Below, piece by piece: positions 1-13,600 of a stretch of 64,000 bases of DNA; the first letter of the stretch is position 1; every line of letters begins with the position of its first letter. Location of the stretch: the NCBI RefSeq assembly GCF_000002235.5, contig NW_022145615.1, forward strand, positions 34,170,594-34,234,593, read 5' to 3'. The translations under genes and the position numbers were made by a program. Source of the DNA: Strongylocentrotus purpuratus (Eukaryota; Echinodermata; Echinoidea; Camarodonta; Strongylocentrotidae). Under the pieces are notes generated by a model. That model did no database searches. It had not been told where the DNA came from and saw nothing but the letters and a program-made list of their open reading frames with translations.

Positions 1-85
1 GGTTGTCACACATCTCAAACATGAGGGCAGCCTCCAAGTAGCGGTTCTTCTCCTGTAGGTACTCCCCATAGCTCTGTGCTACAGC
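1..85 (-). CDS. ELP1: ELP1 coding exon 19, cut by the window edge
   Basis: Starts after a cag acceptor in phase 0 and codes [20 protein letters not shown] before running off the left edge. The matching family block is AYGEHLMQEHMYEPA. Confidence 0.93.
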
Positions 86-3000
86 CTGAATCAATACAGA
101 AACCCAAACAAATTAATATTGATATTGATATGGTCAGAATCGCATAATTCTATAACATAGATCAAAAGCTACAGTGATTATTATCTTCTGGTAGCGGCGA
201 ATCTTTTCTGACTTCCAGTAGTTACAAGTCACAACAGGATTAATTGTGGATTATCAATCCAAAATATTCTGACTTCCTATAGTTACGAGTCACGGCAGAA
301 ATAATTTTGGAGTCAATAAATTGCCAGCATCAAAACCTCTCAATTCCATTACAGTGCCTGTTAAAGACTGATAGCTGTCTTTTCTTTAAGGAACATATCA
401 AATGAACTTACATGTCAATATTTTGTTTAATTGGCTGATTAAAGAGCTTCATGCCATATCACAAGACACATCTTTGTTACAATCTCCACACACTTGCTCC
501 ATTGTCTTGTCCATTCACTGCTCTTTGTTTGGTAATCCTCACTTCCTGCAGACTGCTCCATTATCCACAGTGTGGCATAGAAAGGTTATCAACAATTGTG
601 TTCACCTCTGACTCCCCACTAATCTCTCTAGTGTTTGTTCATAAGACAGTTAAATACTAATTCTTTAGTAAGTTGTTTAGTAAGGCAATTTTCAATCATT
701 AGCTATGCTTCTATCTCAATAAAGTTAAAGCATGACGAAGCAAAGAAGAAATCTCACTTGTCTACAAAGACCACTCTCTTTCTTTCTTTCTATAAAGTTC
801 CTCATAAAAACCTGTATAAAAGGGCATGTGTTTCAAAACCAGTAACCTGTGAGGACCTCTTTTCTGAGGATTCGACTTTTGTTTTAACCTATTGCGTTTA
901 CGAACCAGGGCCCGTATTCAATTCAATACTTAGGTACAAAATTTAAACTTTTTACTTAGTATTTGGCTTAGATAAGATACTTAGCCAATTTTGGTATTCA
1001 ATTCACACTTTTGGCTAAGTATTTTACCCTGAATCTAAGCGAACTCCATACCAGACTTGAGCCAATTATTTAGAGGTCTTTGTTTGGCAGCTGCATATGG
1101 TTTTCTTACGCGGTATTATAACCTGCGCACAATTATATCGGCACGCATTTATTGCAATGAATCAATTGCGCATTACTTTTGATTGACCGTGTGACGTCAC
1201 AATGCTTATCAGTAAGTATTTTACTTAGATTTTGTCTTACGTAAGTATAAGTCTAAAATGCTATTTTAATACGAGATAAGTAAATTACTTAACTTAGCCA
1301 TCTACTTAGTAAATTTCTTACTTATGTTAAGTAATGAATTGAATACCAACCCTGGTTGCCCCTGTAGAATTTTCTATGGGAATGAGAGAATTCAGTAGTG
1401 AATGGTTTAACATACACTTCTACTTAATGGAATGTCAGTATCTCTAAAACAATGAGAATGTGGTACATACCTTGTACTGGTGATCCCCTCTCTTGAAGAG
1501 CTTCAGTGCCTCTGGGTAGAGTCTCTGTTCTATGGCCAGATCCAAGCACTCTGAGAAGTGATCAGGACACCGGCTCACATGTCCCAGGGCCTTGACGTAA
1601 CGTTTGAGGTGCTTGTCTATGGAGTAGCGCTGGTAGTCTGGTTCCATGTTACGCAGCTGGTTTAAAAAGGGCAGGTACTCTTTGGGGTCCTGTAAAAAGA
1701 TGAATTAAATCTTGATCAGAATTTGAACCGTTAATGAAAAACTGGTCAGTAAAGTAACTGTTGAGTGTAAACCAGGTGAAAGAAATCTATTCATTGTAGT
1801 ACCCAAGATAAGCAGAGATTAACTGTTTGGGGTATGAAAAAGTGTAATTATCTCACATCACCATTTGAGAAAAGCATAAATTTGAAGCAAGAATATATTC
1901 TTCCTAATATTACAGCAAAGAAAAGGTTAGGTAGATGCCAAATACTGAATCTCTGGTTACACTTTAGCCGTGATACACGCTTAAAACCCCTGATGCAGAA
2001 TAATTTGTTAGGGTAGTGCATTAGAAATGTCTCTTGAGCTGGGGCATATGGAAAACATGCGTTTCAACGTCAACTAAAGTATTAAACAATCAACACATAT
2101 CACAAAGTTAAAACCTTCAAGTATGAAGGAAACCTAATTTTACCTTTTGCGATTTATCAGCAACCATGAGTACAAGGTCAAAGTCATAGGTTCCCAGAGC
2201 AACATTGAAGAGTTCATTGACATCTACCAGGTATAAGAGATAGCGAAGAGCCTCATCTGCTGACGGACAATCTGAATCCTCATTTGACCCTTGACCTTGC
2301 CTAAGTCTGATCTTCTCTAAGGCCTTCTCTAGCTCGGGTTTGGTTTTCTTGGCATGGCAGGCAAGGACTGACAAGAAGAATCTTCAAAATAATACGGAGA
2401 GAGGATCTAATCAATTGAATGGACATGGATATCTACAACATATAATATTGAGGTACATGTACCGCATTACTGTTCATATTGATAACAAACCTGTCATTGT
2501 GTCTTCTGTACATCCTTGGGAGGAAATAAATAAAGCTATTGTCCCTTGGGTGATAAGAAAAATTCAAATTCAAATGCGGACTTCCATCCACAAATTTTTG
2601 TGTGCTGTCATACAATTGAAACTCTTTCTGGCTGTTTGTGTGAAATAAGAAATGATTTGCATAGATACAGTAGGTTTCTTGATACAGGTTTCATTTAATA
2701 CAAGTTTTCCGGATTTTTTTTTGTTCTTTCAGTTGTTACTCATTTTCAACATGGGAACCAACACAGATATCATACAATATTATGAATGGGAGGACATCCA
2801 TGTGATTGCTAAAGAAGTATTGCTATAATATTGAGCATTTAAGGAGCACATGGCAAACTTTCAAGCGATAAAAAAGGGAAAAGCAATTTTCAAGCATCAA
2901 AGTAGTTCCTCCGGTGTTTGAAGCTGCATGGTTGGGGTAATATTCGCAGAGCGAATGAACAAGAAAGTACTTCAACAATATATTATCTTGCCTACCTGTT

Positions 3001-6000
3001 TGGATTGAGCCTGTAGAGACTCTCCCTGACAGCATCACACACTACATCCACCTTACTGGTCTGCCCCGGCCCTAGAGTGAAGGGTGGGGCAGGGGTGCGG
3101 TAGGCTGCAGCATACATGGTGGTAGTAATACTGTCCTCTTTGAGATCCATCAGAATGAGATTGAGGCTGGTGGGGTCGTCCAGCTGGGTCACCATGGTGT
3201 CTATGTTGTTCAGAAGTAGCTATCAAATTCACATAGAAAACAGTGAAGTGATTGTTTAGGATACTCAGGATAACAGGGTGATCAGCATATGAAATATTAT
3301 ATTTTGCTCATCATTCTATAATTTAAACTACATGTAGAGCTTCAAAACATAGACGCGAAGGCTCAGTGGGAGAGCAGTGGTCTCGTAATCGGAAGGTCCC
3401 GCCCTTCCGGATTCAAAACCAAGACGGTTTTTCAGAGTGCGCTTGTGCCCTTTGGTAAGGCATTAATCCTCATTACCAAGTCCCTCAGAGAGGATTAACA
3501 GCCGTTGTTTCCCTGATTGCTTACTTACAAGCATACACATGCTTTCTTAGCAGTCAGGTAAAACAAACAATAAAAAACATACAAATATCACTTATCCTAA
3601 CGTACATAAACAGGTTAATACTACCTGAACTATGTATTTTTTAAATGAATAACAACAATTACTACTTCTATATAATCCCCACAAAATTAGGGTGATAAAG
3701 CCCTTACACAAGGCATTTCATTACTATTGTCTCCCTTGACTCAGGAGTATCAAATGGGTACAGGGTGAAAAAACTTCAGTGGTTGTTCTGCCTCTAGGCA
3801 AGGGTAATGATCCAACAGCAATTTTGCAATCTGTTTACATTAGCTGATTATCAATTACCATTACCACCACCATCACCATCATCACTAATATCTGCATCGT
3901 ATGGCTTGGACACATATTGCGACATGATGATGGCTTGATGATCAGACTCATAGAAGGTCGTCTACATGGAAAGAAGAATAGGGAAAGACCTCGTAAAGGC
4001 TTTCTAGATGATTAATCACTGAATGTGGAGTAACAGGATATGAAATGCTGAAACAGATGGCTCAAGACCGAGGTCCTTGGAGAGACACTTGATATACAAT
4101 TCTGATTGGGTCCTGTCATAAACTGACATATCACTATTGATTATGATGCAAACTAACCTGTGGGTTATGGTCTACGATGAGGTTCATATCGATACGATGT
4201 CTTCTCATGACGGTGAAGGCTTCCTTATACATCAAGGCATCCAGGGATCTCTTGATGGCAGCAAGGACCAGAGCTCTCGGGTGGATCGTCTCAAGGTTAC
4301 CCCTCGGCATCTGGAGCACCAGACGGGTGTCGGACGCTATCGCCGTGACGATGCGGGATCCTCGCTCCACTCGTCTCACGCTCTCGTCAAGGGAGACTGT
4401 CTTGCCTTCACTAAGAGCTGATAGATCTATGTACGATCAAAATATACATGCTTGAATGACTTAGTGCTAAAGGAAAGTGAGCAATCATTGACAATTCAGA
4501 TTGCAACTGATGATTTACATCTCTGTAAGGATTTAATATACGATACCTATGTCAACAAGGCAAACAGAGAGAATAGAAAGCATACAGAACATCATGAACA
4601 TGAATACTTTATGGCCATGTTCAATACAAGCCGTTTTAACATCTTTACTAATGTAAGGGAAGATTGTATTATATTAAAGAATAACCAAAAGTACAATTCA
4701 TGTAGAAAATATAGGATTAAAGCAGTTACATAAACTGTCAACAACACACGGTGACCAACTTAAGACCAAAAACAAAACAGTCAGAAGACATGTCTTATAT
4801 GAATTATCTTTGCATAATAACAGAAACGCAGTAGAAATTTTACAATAGATTGAAGGACTTGCAATCAATTCAATTCAATCAATCTATCAACAACTAGAAT
4901 CCTACCTTCTAATTTAGTTTCCAGGCTAATACAACGACAGGTATGACTGTGTGTAGTCAGAACAAGGAACTCATTAGTGATAGCAAATGAAGTGACGTTG
5001 GAGGCAATCTCCATCTCGTTGACATAGAAACGATACCGCTCAGTCAGTCCAAGAACCGCTTCCTACAAGAAGAGAAATCACCCCAAATCATCAGTCACTT
5101 TCCTGGCAATTGAGTCATAAGCATATCAAACTCTTAAACTTGATTTCTAGGAATTAATGGCAAGTTTGAGATCTTTAAAGTCTCATATTCTGGGAAATCA
5201 AGCTTTTTTTAAAGGGGGAAAGGGGGGGGGGGGGGGTGAGGGGAAGGTGTGCATAACTAAATAATTCCACAAAAATTGTTCAAGTGAAATTTGCCATCAG
5301 AGTGTATTACATTCAAAGTCCATAAATTATAGGCATACTCAGTCTGATTGTATTACATTGTAAGATGTGTAGTATTAACCATATGCCCTTCTCGAGTCTT
5401 TAATCCCCTTTTCTGGGATAGATCTGCGATTTCTTACCTGGCCGGCCATTGTACAGACAGCAACATGTGAGCATCGTTGGGGTAGTTTGGTGATGAATTC
5501 ATTGCTCTCATCTACGATTGTACCATCATCCAGCTGGATTGCCAAAGAGCCTTCATCGCCACGGCAACTGACCGAGACAACCTCACCGAATATTGGCTGA
5601 CTCTCTGCTTGATTGCTATAATGAGAGGTGGTGAAAAGAGAAAGATGTTTAGTCCAGGGAGCACTGTTGAAGATCCCGCATTCAGGTGCACTTGTATCCT
5701 TGACTGCTTTGTACTCAGTGACAAAATGCATGTAAGACTTGCATTATAAAATAATCATTATGTCTTTCACTCATCGAATACTAAATCAAAAAATACATGT
5801 TTGACAAGAGGCCATACTTATGTATGCTACACAGTCATCAGCACACTATGTTCTAATGATTTATATACATGACATGACATGACATGAGCGCTATACAAGA
5901 ACCCACTATTATTATTATTATTATTACTATCTACATAAAAGCAGTTAAGTTAAAAATCAAAAGTTACAGTTTTATCTTTGAAGTAATGAAATAGTCCACC

Positions 6001-7518
6001 ACACTGCACATACTTTATGACAAAAGACCATATAAAACCATTCGCTTGAAGCAACTTACCACACTAATTTCAATTCACCACTTCCTAGTCCCTCGCATTT
6101 GATTTGATGTAGTGAGCTCACAGAGTCCTCATCATTGTATGACACTGCTACCAGGCAGTCAGCTCGGATCCACATCAAGTGATGAAGATGAAATGATATA
6201 TCCAAAGAAACTGCATTGCCAGACCCATCCTCTATCCTGTAAATGAATGAAATATGGAGCAATTTTCACTCATAGGGTTCATGAAAATTCCATCTTTTAA
6301 AACATTTTTAATCTAATGTGACTTCCCATCTGTTTATCAAAGCACTTGCACAAATGTGTTACACGGATTCAAGCAAACCAACAATTTTTCTTGCCTAACT
6401 AGGCTAATAATGCATTGATACTTCACATCAAAACCTTTTATCTTCAAACTTGAACAGTCAGACACTGAATGTTATACTCAAAGCCCCAAGCAGGAGTAAA
6501 AGAACTTTAGAGCTGCATTATTCCAGTTTGAACAAACACTATTCTGCCATACAATCTTCTGCACACATAACAGGCTGTTTTTACCTTGCAATGCCTCTGA
6601 GCTTAGGGGTGGTTGCCATGGTTTTGAAGCCATTTCCTCCAGCAGCAACCAGTTTGACAGAAGCATCTTCTTTCTCATCCTCACCATCTGAATGAAATAA
6701 AAACACAGAGAAATTTAGTCACATAATGAGCAGCTTCATCAGAAATGTACTGGTATACAGGTTAGATCGGGATAGGCTGTTCAGCAATGTAAGAGCCATC
6801 ACAATCAAGCTGTGATTCCATAGTGTTTTGTAATGGATCTTGAAATGTTGCCAGGGTTTCCCTCTAGGATGTAACTACAGATTTCTATATAGAATGGTAC
6901 TGAACCTCACAGACTTTTGAATGTCTATACCCAATAGAATTTTTTTAATCTGTACACATATTACAATGAAATACTTATTCTGCTCTCATGCTCTTCAATC
7001 CATCGCCATTTGAAGTTATCCATTAATATTTTCGTGGTGATCATATGTCTTCTAATGTTATAAATATTAATTTTTAGTTGGCACTTGCCCTCTTTAAATG
7101 GTTTGAGAAAGCAGAAATGATGTGACTTTATTTTGTTTTACAATCTCACCAGTCTTGTGCATGTAGAATGCAATACGACCATCCTGTAGCACTATCGCTA
7201 TGTTGTTGCTATGAGGGGGAGGGGCAAAGAATACTTGATTGACAAACGTTGGCATCATCAATGTGTAGGCCGACATGGGTGGGGGCACTACCATCTTCTT
7301 GAAAGGGGTCACCAAAACATCCTCTGCAAAGAAGTAAAATTAGGATTATCACATAATTATCAAATAGAATCAAAACACATATAGAAATATGCACTGCTTA
7401 TCAAGGTATATAAATTGCATATCACTGGCAACAGAAGTTGATGAAGTCAGACTTCAACTCATAAAATACACTTGTTTTCTTATACTCTATTGAATAAATT
7501 TGTCTCTACACTTGTAGG

Positions 7519-7558
<40 letters not shown>

Positions 7559-7623
7559 AGAGGAGGGAGGGGGGAGAGAGAGAGAGAGGGGGGAGAGGGA
7601 GAGGGAGAGGAGAGAGGGAGAAG

Positions 7624-7686
<63 letters not shown>

Positions 7687-10600
7687 GGGGGGGGGGAGGG
7701 GCAAGACTTCAAGGTGAGAGATAGAAAGGGAGCCAAAGAAGACATAAACAGCTTCAGGGGCGAGTGAGAAATATAAATAACCTGGCAATTACATGTACAT
7801 GTAAACGTACAAATATACATAGTACTCTGTAAAGATCTGTTTTGTGATCTGAGATCAAAATGGTGTGGTCTCTACATGTGTTTCTCCTCAAATTGTCCAT
7901 ATTATTTGAGTTTCTTTTTCCTTTTCCCTCAGTGATCCTATAAACAGTAATTAGAGACTGAACTTACTTCCATCGATAACCGCTGTGACAGCCTGGTCTT
8001 CTTCACCCAGCCCTCTACTGCTTGCCGTCTGCCAGGTCCAGCTGTATCTTAGGTACTGTCCAGCGCTGTTCAGCAGATGAAGCTGATTGGCATGCTCAGG
8101 GTCAAAGGTTAAAGCATTCAGTCTCTGATTGGCTGAGAAGTGGAGGCTCTGTTTGAGGTACCAGTGATAGTTCCCTACTGTCCATACTTGAACTGATAAA
8201 TAATAACGCAGAGAAATAGTATCAAAGTATTAGCTGATATTGCCACCAGAATTGAATGCCAACGCTCTACATACATGTAATTTATATCTCAAATCTATAT
8301 TCCATATTGTAAAAATACTTTATAAAAACATCTATGACACATATTAATATATTTTTAAACTGGTTTAGTATGCTTGCACAAAGTGAGAAAGGAATAATAG
8401 AAAACAAAAAATAACTACATGGATATTATACAAACTTGCAAGATAGAAAAACAGCTTTAAATACAGACATACTGAGGCTTTTGATGAAGCGTTTATCAGA
8501 GAAAAGAGTGCTAATTAACCTGTACAAAAATGTGAATTTATGTACAAAAGTGAAGCAATTTTCATCAAATCTAATGTTAAACAAAATGAAATTTCTATGA
8601 ATGTCAGAGATAAGGAAAAGGGGAATACTGTTTTCTTACCATATGATTCTGGGATGAAAGTAGAAAGGTCAGAATTGTTTTCAGTGGGTAGTTCTTCAAG
8701 CCATAAAACAAGGATAGTCGATTCCGTGTTCCAAAGGATCTCATTCACCTAAAAGCAAAAGACAAAATAATGAGAGTTTGAGCAAAAATGAATAATACAC
8801 ATTGCGATATTAAATGATAGAAATATTCTGTAAAATTTACAAGAAGAAATTTTTTGAATAGCCTTGCTCACAGCTAAATGACAATAAATGTAGAAACTTT
8901 AATGTAAAACAAAATAACTTGGTATTTCAGGGATAATACAATATATTTCAAGTTGCTGATAATAATACAGTTGAAGTAAATGTTCCAAAAGTAGGAATCT
9001 TTACACTAACACAAGAGTTATAGTTCTATTTTCATTTGTTTGAAATCTGACAGATACAATATTTTCAAATATTCAATCACACAAAAGACTTAACAGTTCT
9101 TTCAAATGGGAGTTTTCAAGCCTGAATATTTTCAAACGTTGGTATGAATCCCATCTTTTATCATTGTATTCAATCTCCAAATAAATGATGTTACGTTCCA
9201 GTTAATGCACTTTGTAATGTATTCCCCCTCCCCTTCCCTTCTCCTTCCTTTTTTTTTTTTCTTCTTTTGTATTGGTGTTCAGGTTTTCTTTGCTTTTCTT
9301 TTCCCTTTTTCTTTTCTCAACAATACAGTGTATACTTTTTAAAGGGGTTGACGTTCATAAGGCTAATTGCCCTTTTTGATAACCCCACATTCCATAAATG
9401 TTTGCTCCTTCTTTTTGTATTTTTCTTGTAATCAATCTTTTATCTGTATATCATGTTTGTATGTTTTAATGTTTTTATGGAGAATGAAATAAAATGAAAT
9501 GAAACAAAATCGGCTAACTACCTTGACTTGATCCTTGTTGAATGGTAGAGTGAACTCTCCGTGTCTGAGTCCATTCTTCTCAAAGAACACTATATCATGT
9601 CGATGAGGAAGAAGCTGACTAGATAATATCAAGCTCCCAGATGGCCTACAAAAGAAAAACATTTATAGAAAAGGAATAAAATCTTTCCAGTAATAAAAAA
9701 ATATAATAAAATAATGCACTTCTTTGGGCCTCAATAAGTACATGAAAACCTATTGTGGGCAAAAAGTTTTGGCATTGTGTCTGTTTGTTTACCCTTCCCC
9801 CTTTTTGTTAGTCCCATAATTTTAGAAGCATTACAGTGTTATTCTTTAAACCACCAAGTATGCATATATATATGATGATGAGGTATCCACTGTCTGTTGA
9901 TAGAGACACACATGCTTTAAATTATTAAAAGCTATTCACATCTTTTATTCTACAGTTTATTCACTATCTTTTCTACATGATTTTAAATCAATGCCCTCAT
10001 TCTTTAACATATTCTGATTTTCAATCTAACAGCAGCATAAATCGAGGCTAGAAATAACCTACACAGTGTACTACAGACAATTACAATATTTGAAAATATA
10101 TTTCAATTCAATAAAATTCTACATCGAATGTTCCATGTGATAAAATACATAAATAAACTACTAAATAAATATTAATTTTGCTACTTCAAACTGCCTTTTA
10201 CAAATATCTCAAAAATGTCCACAGTATAAAAGCTTACTTCCATGCCAGAGCCTGCTCCAAGCCATTCACATTTTCACTGGTGGACTGCAGGACACACTCT
10301 CTGTTCCACACACGCAGTTGCCTTGCACCTGACAATCAAACGATTCATGGGTACAGTATATTAATGACGATGAAGGAGCTATATGTCAAGAAATAAATAT
10401 CAAACAGTTTTACAAATGTCACACTCTAAACAAAACCCAGGAAACACTCCCTGTTCCGTACATAAAGTTATCTTGCACCTGGAAAAAAACAAATGTCACA
10501 ATTCATGAGTATATAAGTAAAGATGAAGGACCTTATGTCAAGAAAATAAGATCACCAGTTTTCAAGTGTCACATTGTAAACAAAATTTAAAGTGTAATAA

Positions 10601-13600
10601 CTTGACCACCATCTAGACAAGCCCTTTGTAACTGTCGCCTGTAATAGTAGTAAATATAATTTCGAAAATTGAAAATAAATTATGTACGAGTATGAAAAAT
10701 TGATATTAATATTAGATCACATAAATCCTGTTACCTGTTAATGTGTTGATGGAAGTGACGACAAAACACTCGCCATCACCACGCCAACTTATTCTGACTT
10801 GTCCATCATCCCAAGTGAGGGCAGGCTTCACATTCTCAGCTTGCTGAGTCGCTGCTTGCTTGCCCACTGAGCCGTGGAACTGGGTTTCTTTCTTACCCCA
10901 TCCAACAGTAATTGGTTTCTCTGCAATGGAATAGAGAAGTTGAAATTCCTTTCTTCTATCTTGAAGAGATTATCTCCTCTACCGAATTAAAAATAAATTA
11001 TGCCAGAGAGAAAAAATATCTAGTAACTAGACTTCTGCCTGCCTGATTGTGTAGTTGTTGAATGATTTACATTTACCATGCCATATGTACACATAACTCA
11101 TTTGTTCTATCAATATGTACACCGAAAGCACATTTGAACATGCGCAGTGTACATGAAAAATGGGCAATAATGTTATATAAATACATAATTATCTTTATAA
11201 CTATTGTTATTAAATTATAATTATGTGTACTATTGCAAACAAGATTTATTCAAGAGGCTACCATCCACTCTCTTCACCTTGCTATTGAAAAATATAATTA
11301 TGATTCCTCTTCAAGGTTTAGCCAATCATTCTTATTTTATCTTATTATTTGATCTCTGTGTGACATTTGATAAAGTAGGTGCTATGAAAACCTTCCTACT
11401 TCATTTATCTAAATTACTTATTTATGTGCCTCTTCAACAAAATTGCTTAGTTTTCTTCTAAAATCATAATGCATCCTTATCTACTTACGTTGTCCAAACT
11501 CATCTGGCTGAAGTGCAGTTTCCAGGACTGGTTCAAAATCCTTGGTCATTAGCAAAAGTGTATTAGCAGCTAGAAAATATGAAAAATAATTACATAATAA
11601 TATAAATGTCATATCTCAAAAACAATATCGGTTATATAGCCTACTTTTAAAATGACAATACACATTGTTTATCAACCAATTCATCATGTATCATCTTTTT
11701 GGGGGATACTTACCATGCCATATATGTACAAATAACTAATTTGTTCTATCAATATGTACACTGAGAAGCACATTTTTGTTTTGCTACTTTTTTTCCCTTT
11801 TCTTCTATTTTATCTCTTAATTTGTATTTTACATCTACTTACCAGTTGCCAAGACAACCAATTCTTGGTCTGGACTCCAGCTCATACAGCACAGACCATT
11901 CTCCACACTCCCTACACATTCAAGCTATAACAGAAAAACAGAGACAAAAGAAGGATAAAAATATATAAAATTATTTATTGTAAAAAAAATGGGTTACATT
12001 CTCTCTAGATGGATGGTACAAAATCTTGAAACTGTAGTCTAGATAAAGACAAACCAAGGGCGAACTTATCGCCAGATTCCAGCGATAATCGGCTAGTCAT
12101 TCCCTCCTCGTGCATGGTGGAAGGGTTACCATCATGAGGTTGGCAAATGTCAGTTTTATCAAAGAATTCTCCTTACTAGATGTTAATTCTGTCTAGTATC
12201 ATTCAGCTCAAGTAGGAAAAAAATACAAAGGAAATAATTTAAGATACGAAAAGAAAGTGAAACTAACTCCCTTTTCATATAAAATGGATCTGATACGTAC
12301 AAAATACTTCAAATATTATACAATGCTACGGTATGAAATTCTATCACAGCACATGCTCAACTTCTGTAGAGTCTTTTTTCTGACCACTAAAACACATGTA
12401 CCTTTTACTATGACAAGGTCAGATTGAATGAACTCACCTCAGCTGATACTGTATTATACAGAAGAACATCTCCGTTAGTGACTGTGATACAGAGGGACTG
12501 CTGGCCTGGGAGATGCTGTATGGAAACTACTCGGTGTCCAGCTGCCTCATAGTCAAAGCCATGTGTCTTAAAATCTACTGTCCATTCGACCTGTTTCAAA
12601 GACATCAATGGAAATCATGTTCAACTTTTATAGATGTATTCAAACCAAGTTTTGACACGTCATTATAACCATCCTCCTCCTCCTCAGCACTCATCTTCTC
12701 TTAGTCTCACATTTCTCATCAACATTCATACTTTCTTCTGTCCGGAAAGGGGGGGGGGGGGGGTATATCGCATTGAGCACTGTAAATGTAAAAGCACCGT
12801 CAACAAGGATAGAAATCTAGATTAATTTTGATACCCTACTCAGGGAGACCTGCCTAAAACCCAGATTGTTAGTCCCTCAACAGGGATTTTATATCTTGCA
12901 TGGTATTTTACTAATGACTAATCACGGATTGCTATTTCTTTGACTTTTATCTTTTTTGTTATCATGTATTTTACACAGGATTTTAAAATCATATTCAACC
13001 CTCTGAGGCTCTGCCGCTGACCCGGGCTATCAAATTTCCTACCCTTTCTGCTTAACTTAGTTATCACCTGTAAATTTGATACCCTTTTCCTGAATTTTCC
13101 TGTTTTTCGATACTCTTAAAGCAATACACGTGTTCTGCGCCTGATGATGAAAAAAAACCCTTAAAAATGTTATACTTTTCTTTTGCACTGATGACGTACA
13201 GGCCTCAATGAAATATAAACCCCCAGGCCATCATCACTGTCAGCTTTTGCATCTAAATGTTAAGTACATGGATACCTTAACCTAACCTTTTTTTCTTCTT
13301 TTTTGGGGCTTGTATTTCATGTTTGTTCCTTTGATTGCATCATCTATTTTGTAATCATTCAGTGAGATGAAATGAACCACTTAATTGGCCCACCAGAGGT
13401 CTCAGTGAGATTCTGCTGTTTCAGCATATTTCATAAAATGTCTGGGGATGCCATCTTTTACATTTCATAACTTATTACATAATATTAAAAAAACAAAAAC
13501 ATCCTTATTCCTTGATCATCGTCGTAACTCATACGCTCCATAAAATTCATGACCACCGGTTTCATGAACATCATGGCAATGATGGCATCATCATCATCAT

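Noticed and set aside
3351..3430. Possible tRNA gene (A and B boxes, CGT at the anticodon position)
   Set aside because: Acceptor and anticodon stems do not pair and a SINE body follows. Called a SINE instead.
7480..7820. Long open frames on both strands (Ser/Leu and Arg/Glu repeats)
   Set aside because: Translations of a (GA)n microsatellite inside an ELP1 intron.
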